From JAVKFY01 sp040223615 (GTDB lineage Bacteria; Pseudomonadota; Alphaproteobacteria; GCA-2731375), in the NCBI GenBank assembly GCA_040223615.1, contig JAVKFY010000036.1, positions 1 to 64,000 of the forward strand: a stretch of DNA of 64,000 bases, in the 5' to 3' direction. Shown in pieces: positions 18,253 through 26,724 of the stretch. Both the position numbers and the translations under genes were made by a program. The notes beneath the pieces were generated by a model. That model saw only the letters and a program-made list of their open reading frames with translations, was not told the origin of the DNA and searched no databases. Numbering within the stretch: position 1 is the first letter of the stretch; the number at the start of each line of letters is the position of its first letter.

Positions 18253-19101
18253 TTACTTCTCGGTCTCCACCAGTCCCTTGACGAACAGCCGCTGCATCAC
18301 CAGCACCACGATCACCGGCGGCAGCATCGCCATCATCGCCATCGCCATCACCTCGTTCCACACCGGCGCGGTGTCGGCGACCGCGACCAGCCGCTGAATG
18401 CCCATCACCACCGTGGCGAAGCGCGCCTCGGTGGTGATCAGCAGCGGCCACAGATACTGGTTCCAGCCGAAGATGAAGAGGATCACGAACAGCGCCGCGA
18501 TATTGGTGCGGGACAGCGGCAGCAAGATGTCACGGAAGAATTTCATCGGCCCGGCGCCGTCGATGCGCGCCGCCTCGACCAGTTCGTCGGGCACGGTCAT
18601 GAAGAACTGCCGGAACAGGAAGGTCGCCGTGGCCGACGCGATCAGCGGGATCGACAGGCCGGCGTAGCTGTTCAGCATGCCGAGGTCGGCGACCACCTTG
18701 AAGGTCGGCAGGATGCGCACCTCGACCGGCAGCATCAGCGTCAGGAAGATGAGCCAGAAGCAGAACATCCGGAACGGGAAGCGGAAGTAGACGATCGCGA
18801 AGGCGGAGATGATCGAGATCGCGATCTTCCCGATGGTGATCGAGAGCGCCATGATCAGGCTGTTCAGCATCATCCGCGCCACTGGGCCGCCATCGGCGTT
18901 GACGTTCCCTTCGCCCAGGACCTTGGCGTAGTTCGCGTACATGTGGTCGCCGGGCAGCAGCGGCACCAGTCCGGTGATCAGCGCGTCCTGCGGATGGGTG
19001 GAGGCGACGAAGGTGATCCAGATCGGCAGCAGCGTGATGGCGATGCCGCCGAACAGCACAGCGTAGGCGAACCAGAGCAGATAGCGTCGGTTTTCGACCA
19101 T
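18253..19101 (-). CDS. ugpE: sn-glycerol-3-phosphate ABC transporter permease UgpE
   Basis: This inner-membrane permease of 282 residues has about six spans and the cytoplasmic EAA loop EAARIDGAGPMKFFRDILLP that contacts UgpC. It belongs to the MalG-type permease family. Its ATG overlaps the ugpA stop by one base (TGATG) and it ends two bases before ugpC, indicating translational coupling through the operon. Confidence 0.93.
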   Translation of the reverse strand: MVENRRYLLWFAYAVLFGGIAITLLPIWITFVASTHPQDALITGLVPLLPGDHMYANYAKVLGEGNVNADGGPVARMMLNSLIMALSITIGKIAISIISAFAIVYFRFPFRMFCFWLIFLTLMLPVEVRILPTFKVVADLGMLNSYAGLSIPLIASATATFLFRQFFMTVPDELVEAARIDGAGPMKFFRDILLPLSRTNIAALFVILFIFGWNQYLWPLLITTEARFATVVMGIQRLVAVADTAPVWNEVMAMAMMAMLPPVIVVLVMQRLFVKGLVETEK

Positions 19102-19982
19102 CAGTACTGCACCCGCCGCTCGATATAGCGGAACTGCACCACCGTCAGCGCCACGACGATGACCATCAGCACCACCGACTGCGCCGCGGAGCTGCCCAGG
19201 TTCAGGCCGATGAAGCCGTCATTGAACACCTTGTAGACCAGGATCGTGGTGGCGCTGGCGGGACCGCCGCTGGTGGTCGCGTGGATGGTGCCGAAGGTGT
19301 CGAAGAAGGCGTAGACGACGTTGACCACCAGCAGGAAGAAGGTGGTCGGCGACAGCAGCGGGAAGATGATGGTCCAGAACCGCTTCATCGGTCCGGCGCC
19401 ATCGATCGCCGCGGCCTCGATCAGCGAACGCGGAATCGCCTGCAAGCCGGCCAGGAAGAACAGGAAGTTGTATGCAATCTGCTTCCAGGTCGCCGCCAGC
19501 GTCACCAGGATCAGCGCGTCGATACCGTCGAGCTGGTGGTTCCAGTCATAGCCGAGCCAGCGCAGGAAGTAGGCGTTGATGCCGATCGACGGGTTGAACA
19601 GGAAGTACCAGAGCACGCCGGCGATCGCCGGGGCCACGGCGTAGGGCCAGATCAGCAGCGTCTTGATGGTGCTGGCGCCCTTGATGATGCGGTCGGCCAT
19701 CACCGCCAGCAGCAATGCGGAACACATCGCCAGCGCGGCAACCGCGAAGCTGAAGCCGAAGGTACGGCCGAACGAGCCGATATAGTGCTCGTCGGTCGCC
19801 AGGTCGGTGAAGTTGTCGAACCAGACGAACTTGGTCGACAGGCCGAACGCGTCCTCCACCAGCACCGACTGGAACAATGCCTGGCTCGCCGGCCACAGGA
19901 AGAAGACGACCGTGATCACGAGCTGTGGCAGCACCAGCAGATACGGCAACCAACGGTGCCGGAAGACGACTCGCTTTTCCAT
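19101..19982 (-). CDS. ugpA: sn-glycerol-3-phosphate ABC transporter permease UgpA
   Basis: This inner-membrane permease of 293 residues is MalF-type with about six spans (LPYLLVLPQLVITVVFFLWP first) and the EAA loop EAAAIDGAGPMKRFWTIIFP. It pairs with UgpE to form the channel. It starts at ATG 19982, 56 bases after the ugpB stop; that gap holds a strong hairpin (19998-20029), so its expression may be set below that of ugpB. Confidence 0.93.
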   Translation of the reverse strand: MEKRVVFRHRWLPYLLVLPQLVITVVFFLWPASQALFQSVLVEDAFGLSTKFVWFDNFTDLATDEHYIGSFGRTFGFSFAVAALAMCSALLLAVMADRIIKGASTIKTLLIWPYAVAPAIAGVLWYFLFNPSIGINAYFLRWLGYDWNHQLDGIDALILVTLAATWKQIAYNFLFFLAGLQAIPRSLIEAAAIDGAGPMKRFWTIIFPLLSPTTFFLLVVNVVYAFFDTFGTIHATTSGGPASATTILVYKVFNDGFIGLNLGSSAAQSVVLMVIVVALTVVQFRYIERRVQY

Positions 19983-19997
19983 GTCGGGAACGGGTGA

Positions 19998-20029
19998 GGC
20001 CGCCGCCGGTCTCGGTTCCGGCGGCGGCC
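19998..20029 (-). promoter_or_regulatory. Intercistronic hairpin between ugpB and ugpA
   Basis: GGCCGCCGCCGG and CCGGCGGCGGCC form a perfect 12-bp stem around an eight-base loop. It lies directly after the ugpB stop and before ugpA, with no T-run. Such hairpins behind binding-protein genes commonly protect the upstream message or attenuate read-through. The function here is inferred. Confidence 0.6.
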
Positions 20030-20038
20030 CCGTTCAGG

Positions 20039-21352
20039 TCAGCCGTTGGCGTCCTGGAACTTGCGCAGCAGGTCGTTGCCGCGCTTCACCGCGTCGTCGA
20101 GGCCCTCCTTGGCGGTCTTGTCGCCCGCCCACACGGCCTCCAGCTCGTCGTTGATGACATCGCGGATCTGCACGAAGTTGCCGAAGCGCAGGCCGCGCGA
20201 GTTGGCGGTCGGCTGGTTCAGGCTGAGCTGCTTGATCGCCGTGTCGGTGCCCGGCGCCTTCTCGTAGAAGCCCTGCTTCTTGGACAGCTCGTAGGCCGCC
20301 GTGGTGATCGGCACGTAACCGGTCGCCTGATGCCAGTCGGCCTGGATCTCCGGTGACGACATGAAGTTGAAGAACTTCGCGACGCCCTCGTACTCTTCCT
20401 GCGGATGGCCGCGCAGCACCCACAGCGTAGCGCCGCCGATGATCGAGTTCTGCGCCTTGGCGGCGACGTCGGTGTTCACCGGCAGCATCGCCTGACCGTA
20501 GTCGAACTTGGCGTTGCCTGCGATCGAACCGTAGTAGGCAGAGGAATTCATCCACATGCCGCATTCCTGGTTCATGAACTTCGGCAGGCTCTCGCCGCGC
20601 CGGCCGCCATAGTCGAACAGCTTCGACTTCTGCCAGTCGGCGATCTTCTGGATCATGCCGACGACATGGTCGTTGTTGAAGGTCAGCTCGGTGTCGAGAC
20701 CGGCGAAGCCGTTCTCCTTGGTGCCGATCGGCAGGTTATGCCAGGAGGAGAAGTTCTCCACCATCACCCACGACTGCCAGCCGAAGGAGAAGCCGCAAGG
20801 CATGCCCGACGCCTGCAGCGCCTTGGCCGCGCTCTCCATCTCGGCCCAGGTCTGCGGCGGCTTGTTCGGGTCCAGGCCGGCTTTCTTGAAAGCGTCCTTG
20901 TTGTACCAGAGCACCGGCGTGGAGCTGTTGAACGGCAGCGAGAGCAGCTCGCCCTGCGGCGTGGTGTAGTAGCTGACCACCGCCGGGAGGTAGGCGTTGA
21001 TGTCGAACGCCTGGCCGGTGTCCTTCATCAGCTCGTGCACCGGGTAGATCGCGCCCTTGGCCGACATCATGGTCGCGGTGCCGACCTCGAACACCTGCAC
21101 GATGTGCGGCTGCTGCTTGGCGCGGAAGGCGGCGATCGCCGCCGTCATGGTCTCGGTGTAGTTGCCCTTGTTGACCGGGACGACCTTGAAGTCGGACTGG
21201 CTGGCGTTGAACTTGGTGGCGATCTCGTCGACCTTCTCGCCGAGCTTGCCGGTCATGGCGTGCCACCACTGAATCTCGGTCGCCGCGTATGACGCGGTTG
21301 CGACCAGGGCCACGCCAGCGAATGCCGTCGAAGCCAGAATCTTTCTGAGCAT
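20039..21352 (-). CDS. ugpB: sn-glycerol-3-phosphate periplasmic binding protein
   Basis: This 437-residue solute-binding protein delivers glycerol-3-phosphate or its diesters to UgpAE. It has a signal peptide (MLRKILASTAFAGVALV, cleavage after SYA). The mature N-terminus is close to E. coli UgpB, with IQWWHAMTGKLGEKVDEIA, VPVNKGNYTETMTA and VQVFEVGTATMMSAKG. The start ATG 21352 follows GGGAGG. A PHO-box-like site lies 83 bases upstream, consistent with phosphate control in this family. Confidence 0.95.
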   Translation of the reverse strand: MLRKILASTAFAGVALVATASYAATEIQWWHAMTGKLGEKVDEIATKFNASQSDFKVVPVNKGNYTETMTAAIAAFRAKQQPHIVQVFEVGTATMMSAKGAIYPVHELMKDTGQAFDINAYLPAVVSYYTTPQGELLSLPFNSSTPVLWYNKDAFKKAGLDPNKPPQTWAEMESAAKALQASGMPCGFSFGWQSWVMVENFSSWHNLPIGTKENGFAGLDTELTFNNDHVVGMIQKIADWQKSKLFDYGGRRGESLPKFMNQECGMWMNSSAYYGSIAGNAKFDYGQAMLPVNTDVAAKAQNSIIGGATLWVLRGHPQEEYEGVAKFFNFMSSPEIQADWHQATGYVPITTAAYELSKKQGFYEKAPGTDTAIKQLSLNQPTANSRGLRFGNFVQIRDVINDELEAVWAGDKTAKEGLDDAVKRGNDLLRKFQDANG

Positions 21353-21434
21353 TGGACCTCCCTACGGGTTGACCGCCCAGTGTTGGGCAGCCGGGGCGAA
21401 GGCGCCCCTTATTGCAGGGTCAGTTTGCCCATTT

Positions 21435-21452
21435 GTGACAGTCGTGTGAAGG
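21435..21452 (-). promoter_or_regulatory. PHO-box-like PhoB site upstream of ugpB
   Basis: On the minus strand the sequence reads CCTTCAC-ACGA-CTGTCAC. The known PHO box is two CTGTCAT repeats separated by four bases; the second half matches six of seven bases and the first about four. It lies 83 bases before the ugpB start, in the only gap long enough for a promoter. Confidence 0.4.
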
Positions 21453-21459
21453 ATTGAAG

Positions 21460-22428
21460 TCAGGCGCCGCCGGCGACCTCGGCCAGGCGGTCGGGATAGT
21501 CGGAAATGATGCCGTCGACGCCGAGCTCGATCAGGCGGCGCATGTCGTCGGGATCGTTCACCGTCCAGACCACCACTTTCAGGCCCAGCGCGTGCGCCTC
21601 GGCGATATTCTCCGCCGTTACCTCGCGGAAATAGGGCGACCAGACGTCGCCGCCCATCGCCTGGATCAGGCGCGGCACCGAGCCGTCATGGTCGTCGAGG
21701 TCGAAGCCGGCGGTCCATGGCGACGGGCCGTCCTGGCCGCGCTTGATGTTGTCGAGCCAGCCCTGCTGCGCGGTCAGGTAGACGGTGGTGACCTCCGGCT
21801 CGACCTGCCGCACGTGCTGCAGCGTGCGGAAATCGAACGACTGGATGGTGGCGTGGCTGAGCGCACCGGCCTCGCGCAGCACCGCCAGCACCGCGTCGGC
21901 GAAGTCCTCCGGCCCGAGCGTCTCCGCCGGCTGCAACGGGCTGATCTTGGTCTCGATGTTGTAGCGCACCGGCCGGCCCGCCGCCTTGCCCAGTGCCAGC
22001 ACCTCCGACAGCTTCGGGAACCGGGTGCCGTCGATCGGCTGCTGGTCGGCGAAGTTGCGGGCGTAGCGCGAGCCGGGCTTGATGCGGCCGATGTCGTAGG
22101 TCTGCAATTCGGCGTAGGTCAGGTCGTGGATCGCCGGCGTTGGATCCGCCAGCCATTCGCCGTCCGGGCCACGGGTGATCTCCGGCGTCAGCCGGCGGTC
22201 GTGCGAGACCACGACGATGCCGTCGCTGGTCACGCCGGTGTCGAGTTCCAGCGTCACCATGCCGACGTCGATCGCCTTCTTGAAGGCCGGCAGCGTGTTT
22301 TCCGGCAGCAGGCCGCGCGCGCCCCGATGTCCCTGTGTGTCCAGCTTTGTGTCCAGCGACCCCGCCGTTGCCATCTGCGCACCCGCTCCCATCGCCACGA
22401 TCAACCCGATCGCCAGCCGCAAGCCCAT
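21460..22428 (-). CDS. Periplasmic glycerophosphodiester phosphodiesterase
   Basis: It hydrolyses glycerophosphodiesters to glycerol-3-phosphate plus an alcohol, so it supplies substrate to the adjacent Ugp importer. From ATG 22428 it has 322 residues with a signal peptide (LAIGLIVAMGAGAQMATAG). GDPD motifs are QGHRGARGLLPENT, TLELDTGVTSDG and VVVSHDRRLT, with VVVWTVNDPDDM and GVDGIISDYPD at the C-terminal side of the barrel. A longer frame to 22533 runs into the SelW-like gene and is not needed. The signal peptide points to a GlpQ-like periplasmic role rather than cytoplasmic UgpQ. Confidence 0.92.
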   Translation of the reverse strand: MGLRLAIGLIVAMGAGAQMATAGSLDTKLDTQGHRGARGLLPENTLPAFKKAIDVGMVTLELDTGVTSDGIVVVSHDRRLTPEITRGPDGEWLADPTPAIHDLTYAELQTYDIGRIKPGSRYARNFADQQPIDGTRFPKLSEVLALGKAAGRPVRYNIETKISPLQPAETLGPEDFADAVLAVLREAGALSHATIQSFDFRTLQHVRQVEPEVTTVYLTAQQGWLDNIKRGQDGPSPWTAGFDLDDHDGSVPRLIQAMGGDVWSPYFREVTAENIAEAHALGLKVVVWTVNDPDDMRRLIELGVDGIISDYPDRLAEVAGGA

Positions 22429-22444
22429 GATCCGGTCCCCTGGT

Positions 22445-22666
22445 CTAACCGGCGACGACGCCGGCCACTTCGTCGTCGGTCGGAAACCGGCCGAGCGACT
22501 TCTTGGAGAACCGCAGGTCGCCGTCGACGACAATCTCGAACACGCCGCCCGAGCCTTTCTTCAGCGCCACCTCGGCGCCGTGACGATCGACCAGGATGTC
22601 CCTCGCACGGAGGGCACGCGGTTCGTAGTTTCAACTCACGCAGTATTCGATCTCAATCTTCGCCAT
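22445..22666 (-). CDS. SelW/Rdx-family selenoprotein with in-frame TGA (Sec12)
   Basis: This 74-codon gene has TGA at codon 12 (22633-22631), read here as selenocysteine. The N-terminus reads MAKIEIEYCVS-U-NYEPRALR, giving the CxxU redox motif (Cys9, Sec12) in the place where Rdx/SelW proteins carry CxxC or CxxU. The frame then stays open to TAG at 22445, with family-like segments GSGGVFEIVVDGDLRFSKK and GRFPTDDEV. AAAGGAG lies seven bases before the ATG. A short hairpin lies 16 bases after the TGA. A normal gene caller would miss it. The alternative is a Cys codon mutated to TGA, but no other damage is seen. Translation as a selenoprotein needs selA, selB, selC and selD elsewhere in the genome. 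Confidence 0.8.
22600..22614 (-). promoter_or_regulatory. Candidate bacterial SECIS hairpin
   Basis: Sixteen bases after the in-frame TGA, CCCTC-CGTGC-GAGGG forms a five-base-pair stem with a five-base loop carrying G at its second position. Bacterial SECIS elements lie inside the coding region shortly after UGA and usually have a G in the first two loop positions, so position and loop fit. The stem is short. Confidence 0.5.
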
Positions 22667-22728
22667 GGAAGTCTCCTTTGGCTGTGCCGACTCCTGTGCC
22701 AGAGCCGGCCGGCGATGGCAAGCCGGGC

Positions 22729-23391
22729 TCAGTCGGCGGCGTCAGCGGCCAGCGCGACATAAGGCGCCATCGGCAACACCTCCTCGCCACGGACCAACGG
22801 CATGCAGTCGGGCGGGTAGTCCTGGCGGAAGCGACCGCCGGCCTCACGCACGGTCTCGATGAAGCGGTCGAGGTGCGCCATGGCGCCGCCCGGCAGGTCG
22901 TGCAGCACCACCAACGACCAGGGCAGCGGCCGCATCAGCTCGCGTGCGCGCGTCGGCCAGCCGTCGGCGTCCTCCCAATCGCGGGGGATCACGTTCCACA
23001 ACACGCACGTGAAGCCGCCGGCCTTCAGACATGACAGCGCTTCCGGGCTCAGCAGGTGCCGGCCGATAGCGCCGCCACCGCCGAACGGGCGGAACAGCTT
23101 GTCGGGGTGGGCGAGATCGCCGATCAACGCCTGGGTGCGCTCGATCTCGTCGACACCACGACCTGCCTCGCCCAGCCGACCCAGCGGCGTTTCATGCGAA
23201 TAGGTGTGGTTGGCGATCCAGTGGCCCTCGGCCGCGGCGCGCTGCGCCAGCGCCTGTCCCGCCGGCTCGGCCAGCTTGCGGCCGAGCACGAAGAACGTGG
23301 CTGCCACGTCGCGGCGCGCCAGCGTGCGAAGGACTTGCGGCGTGGCGTCCGGGTCCGGGCCGTTGTCGAATGTGAGGGTGACGTCGAACAT
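22729..23391 (-). CDS. Polysaccharide deacetylase (NodB-type) family protein
   Basis: This 220-residue protein has the NodB homology fold. Motif 1 reads TLTFDNGPDP, where the usual second Asp (a metal ligand) is Asn. Motif 2 is intact (NHTYSHET). Motif 3 is RPFGGGG, and the late motifs are WNVIPRDWED and LVVLHDLPGG. There is no signal peptide, so it is probably cytoplasmic. The substrate is unknown and the altered metal site leaves activity uncertain. The gene starts 49 bases from the divergent aldo-keto reductase. Confidence 0.85.
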   Translation of the reverse strand: MFDVTLTFDNGPDPDATPQVLRTLARRDVAATFFVLGRKLAEPAGQALAQRAAAEGHWIANHTYSHETPLGRLGEAGRGVDEIERTQALIGDLAHPDKLFRPFGGGGAIGRHLLSPEALSCLKAGGFTCVLWNVIPRDWEDADGWPTRARELMRPLPWSLVVLHDLPGGAMAHLDRFIETVREAGGRFRQDYPPDCMPLVRGEEVLPMAPYVALAADAAD

Positions 23392-23440
23392 CGCTTCTTA
23401 TACGACGGGAGCGGGCGTCGACGATGAGGAGAATGCGCAC

Positions 23441-24412
23441 ATGCAGCAGCGCCAGCTTGGCCGCTTCGGGCGGGTCTCGGTGCTGACCCTGGGCGGCGGC
23501 GGCCTGGGTCAGCTCTGGGGCGAGACCAGCCGCGCCGAATGCGTCGCCACGGTGCGGGCAGCGGTCGATGCCGGCATCGACCTGCTCGACCTGGCACCGC
23601 GCTATGGCGACGGCGAGGCCGAACGCGTCGTCGGCGCGGCCTTCGAGGGCAAGCTGCCGGCCGGCGTGCGGGTCACCTCGAAGTGCCTGCTGGGCGATAC
23701 GCCGCCGGCCGAGGTCGAAGCCAGGCTGCGGCAGTCGCTGGCCGACAGCCTGGACCGCCTGCGGCTGCCCCGCCTCGACCTGTTCTTCCTGCACTCCAAC
23801 ATCGTGCCCGACGACCACGAGATGCGGCGCGGGCCACTGGCCGCCCAGCGCGCGACGCCGATCTCGACCTATCGCGAGGCGGTACGCCCGGCGATGGCGA
23901 AGTTCGTCGCCGAAGGGCTCGTCGCGCACTGGGGCATCACCGCCATCGGCCACCCCGACGCGCTCGAACAGGCGCTGGCCGAGGATCCGAAGCCGACGGC
24001 GGCGCAGTGCATTGGCAATCCGCTGGATTCCGCCGGCGAGCTGCAATTCTTCGATGGCGCGTTGCGGCCGCGCGACGTCATTGCGACCGCAAACGCGAAC
24101 GGCGTCGGGGTGCTGGGTATCCGCGCGGTGCAGGGCGGCGCGCTGACCGAAAGTCTGGACCGTGACCTGCCGGCCGAGCACGGCGTGGTCCGCGACTTCG
24201 CCCGCGCCGCTCGGTTCCGCGCGCTGGCGGCCGAGCTGGGCGAACCAGCGGCACGGCTGGCGCACCGCTATGCGCTGTCGATGGACGGCATCGCCACGGT
24301 GGTGCTGGGGGTGAAGAACCGTGCCGAGCTGGCCGACTGCGTGGCGGCGGCCGAGGCCGGGCCCCTGCCCGCCGACACGATCGCGCGGATCGACGCCAGT
24401 GTCGCGCCATGA
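23441..24412 (+). CDS. Aldo/keto reductase
   Basis: This NAD(P)H-dependent oxidoreductase of 323 residues is a TIM barrel. The start ATG 23441 follows GAGGAG, and the N-terminus RQLGRFGRVSVLTLGGGGLG is typical. The tetrad is visible as Asp in GIDLLDLAP, Tyr in PRYGDGEAE, Lys in VTSKCLL and His in LFFLHSN. The C-terminal cofactor region is IATVVLGVKNRAEL. Substrate unknown. An open frame extends upstream to 23204 over the deacetylase and is rejected. Confidence 0.9.
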   Translation: MQQRQLGRFGRVSVLTLGGGGLGQLWGETSRAECVATVRAAVDAGIDLLDLAPRYGDGEAERVVGAAFEGKLPAGVRVTSKCLLGDTPPAEVEARLRQSLADSLDRLRLPRLDLFFLHSNIVPDDHEMRRGPLAAQRATPISTYREAVRPAMAKFVAEGLVAHWGITAIGHPDALEQALAEDPKPTAAQCIGNPLDSAGELQFFDGALRPRDVIATANANGVGVLGIRAVQGGALTESLDRDLPAEHGVVRDFARAARFRALAAELGEPAARLAHRYALSMDGIATVVLGVKNRAELADCVAAAEAGPLPADTIARIDASVAP

Positions 24413-24491
24413 ACGCCTGGCGCGTCGCCTGCGCCGCGCCAGGCTGGACACGGCCTGCTTGTGGCGTTGACGGCGTGCTGTTGCGCGCCGC

Positions 24492-25247
24492 CTAGCCCAG
24501 GCTGGCGTAGCCGCCGTCGACCTCGATCGCGGTGCCGGTGACGAAGTCGGACGCGGCGCTGGCCAGGAACACCGCGATGCCGGCGAAGTCCTCGATCGCG
24601 CCCCAGCGCCCGGCCGGCGTGCGGCGAAGCACGTTGTCATGCAGTTCGGTGAGCTGCTGGCGCGCGCGCTGGGTCAGCGGGGTATCGATCCAGCCCGGCA
24701 GGAAGCAGTTCACCTGAATATTGTCCACCGCCCAGGCGGTCGCCAGCGACTTGGTCATCTGCACCATGCCGCCCTTCGACGCGCCGTAGGCCGCGGCGAA
24801 GGGCAGGCCGAAGATCGAGGCCATGGAGCCGTTGTTCATGATCTTGCCGCCGCCGGCCTTCTTCATGTGCGGATAAACCGCCTGGCTGGCCAGGAAGGCG
24901 CTGGTCAGGTTGGTGTCGATCACGGTGTGCCAGTCGGCGACCTTCATGTCCTCCGGCCGGCCGCGGATGTTGGTGCCGGCGTTGTTGACCAGGATGTCGA
25001 CTCCGCCGAGCTGGTCGACGGTGGCGGCGACCATGTTCTCGATCGCTGTCGGGTCGGTGACGTCGGTGGCCACGGAGATCGCCTTGTCGCCGAGCGAGGG
25101 CAGCACCGACTTGGCGCGTTCCTGGTCGCGGGCGGCGATCGCCACGGTGGCCCCGGCCTCGGCCAGGCCGCGCGCCATCCCGAGTCCGATGCCGCTGTTG
25201 CCGCCGGTGACCAGCGCCACCTTGCCCGTCAGATCGAAGAGTTTCAT
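24492..25247 (-). CDS. Short-chain dehydrogenase/reductase
   Basis: This is a classical SDR of 251 residues. The cofactor motif is VTGGNSGIGLGMARGL, followed by NNAGTN, the catalytic Ser in NNGSMASIFG and YGASK for the Tyr/Lys pair. The end EVDGGYASLG is typical. It resembles gluconate 5-dehydrogenase or 2-deoxygluconate 3-dehydrogenase types, but the substrate cannot be fixed from sequence. It is single, convergent with the aldo-keto reductase. Confidence 0.9.
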   Translation of the reverse strand: MKLFDLTGKVALVTGGNSGIGLGMARGLAEAGATVAIAARDQERAKSVLPSLGDKAISVATDVTDPTAIENMVAATVDQLGGVDILVNNAGTNIRGRPEDMKVADWHTVIDTNLTSAFLASQAVYPHMKKAGGGKIMNNGSMASIFGLPFAAAYGASKGGMVQMTKSLATAWAVDNIQVNCFLPGWIDTPLTQRARQQLTELHDNVLRRTPAGRWGAIEDFAGIAVFLASAASDFVTGTAIEVDGGYASLG

Positions 25248-25302
25248 CGCCTCGTCGCTCCCATGCCTTTGTTGGACGGGAGCCTATCGCGGCCGGCGCG
25301 GC

Positions 25303-26571
25303 TTAGGCGAGGCTTTCGGCCGCGTTGGCGAGTTGGCGCAGCAGGCTTTGGGCATCGCCGGTCGGTGCGGCGCTCAGCGCCGGCCGCGGCGGCGGCAGCT
25401 CGATCGCGGCCGGCGGTGCCAGGCCGTCGTGGGCGCGCCACAGCGCCGCCTCCAGCAGCGGCTTTTCGACCGGCTTGGCGACGAAATCGTCCATGCCGGC
25501 GGCCAGGAAACGGTCGCGGTCGTCGGGCATCGCCTCGGCGGTCAGCGCCACGATCCGCAGCTCGGCGAAAACGCCGCCCAGCGAGCGAATCGCGCGGGTC
25601 GCGGCGATGCCGTCCATCTCGGGCATCTGGATGTCCATCAGCACCGCGTCGTACGCGCCTTCGCGCACTGCCTCGACCGCCGCGCGGCCGTCGCCGACAA
25701 TGTCGACAACGTGGCCCATGCGGCCCAGCATGGCGCCGATCACGGTCTGGTTGACCGGGTGATCCTCGGCCAGCAGCAGCTTCATCGGCGGCGCCGGTCC
25801 GGCGGCCGGTAGCACCGGCTTCGGTACCATCGCCTCGGCATCGAGCGGCAGCTTGAACCAGACCCGGGTGCCGTTGCCTTCGTTGCTCTCCAGGCCGATC
25901 TCGCCGCCCATCAGACGCACCAGTCCGCGACAGATCGCCAGGCCCAGCCCGGTCCCGCCAAAGCGCCGGCGGGTGTCGGACGCGGCCTGGTGGTAGGGCT
26001 CGAACAGGTCCACCTGCTGCGCCGCCGGAATGCCGACGCCGGTATCGGCGACCGCGAACATCAAGCCGCCGTCGAGCGGCCGCATCGACAGGCTCACGCC
26101 GCCGGTCTCGGTGAACTTGATGGCATTGGACAGCAGGTTGACCAGTATCTGACGCAGCCGACCCGCATCGCCCACCACCGAATCCCGACAGGCCGGGTCG
26201 ACATCCAAACGCAGCCGCAAACCCTTGTCCTCGGCCGCCAGCCGCCAGATCGAAACAATCTCGTCCAGTAGCGCGCGCGGCTCGAAGGGGGCGATTTCCA
26301 GTTCCCAGCGCCCGGATTCGATCTTCGACAGGTCGAGGATGTCGTTCAGCAACCGCTGCATCGCCTCGCCGGAGGCGACTATGGTGTCGATCAGGCGTCG
26401 TTGCTCGGGTTCCAGGCCGGTGCCGCTCAGCAGCTCGGCGGCGCCAAGTATGCCGGTCATCGGCGTCCGCAGCTCGTGGCTGATCGAGGCCAGGAAGGCC
26501 AGCGCGCCGCCGCCCGTCGGCGACGCCGCGACGGCCGACTCGGCGTCTGGATTCTTGAGTTGGCTGACCAC
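25303..26571 (-). CDS. Hybrid histidine kinase-response regulator without sensor domain
   Basis: From GTG 26571 (preceded by AGGAG) the protein has 422 residues; a TTG at 26613 would add 14. Phosphoacceptor His32 lies in FLASISHELRTPM. The ATPase domain shows LVNLLSNAIKFTETGG, VADTGVGIPAAQ and FGGTGLGLAICRGLV. The C-terminal receiver has KLLLAEDHPVNQTV and the phosphorylated Asp in AVLMDIQMPEMDG. There is no membrane span and no sensing domain, so the input must come from a partner. It is divergent from the large acidic-linker protein, which could be a target; that is only a positional hint. Confidence 0.92.
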   Translation of the reverse strand: MVSQLKNPDAESAVAASPTGGGALAFLASISHELRTPMTGILGAAELLSGTGLEPEQRRLIDTIVASGEAMQRLLNDILDLSKIESGRWELEIAPFEPRALLDEIVSIWRLAAEDKGLRLRLDVDPACRDSVVGDAGRLRQILVNLLSNAIKFTETGGVSLSMRPLDGGLMFAVADTGVGIPAAQQVDLFEPYHQAASDTRRRFGGTGLGLAICRGLVRLMGGEIGLESNEGNGTRVWFKLPLDAEAMVPKPVLPAAGPAPPMKLLLAEDHPVNQTVIGAMLGRMGHVVDIVGDGRAAVEAVREGAYDAVLMDIQMPEMDGIAATRAIRSLGGVFAELRIVALTAEAMPDDRDRFLAAGMDDFVAKPVEKPLLEAALWRAHDGLAPPAAIELPPPRPALSAAPTGDAQSLLRQLANAAESLA

Positions 26572-26724
26572 GTGAACGCAGCTCCTGCGCGGCCGGGAGG
26601 TTTCCAGCGGCAATTCTCCCGCCCCGCGGTTAAGGTTTGTTAAAGCCGTGCGCCGCCGGGCCAGTTCTGGCTATCATGCGTGGCGCCAACAACGCCCAAG
26701 CGGACAGCTATTCGAGACCCCAAC

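Noticed and set aside
26571..26724. Shared promoter for the kinase and the acidic-linker protein
   Set aside because: The genes are divergent, but no convincing -35/-10 pair or operator could be read in the gap.
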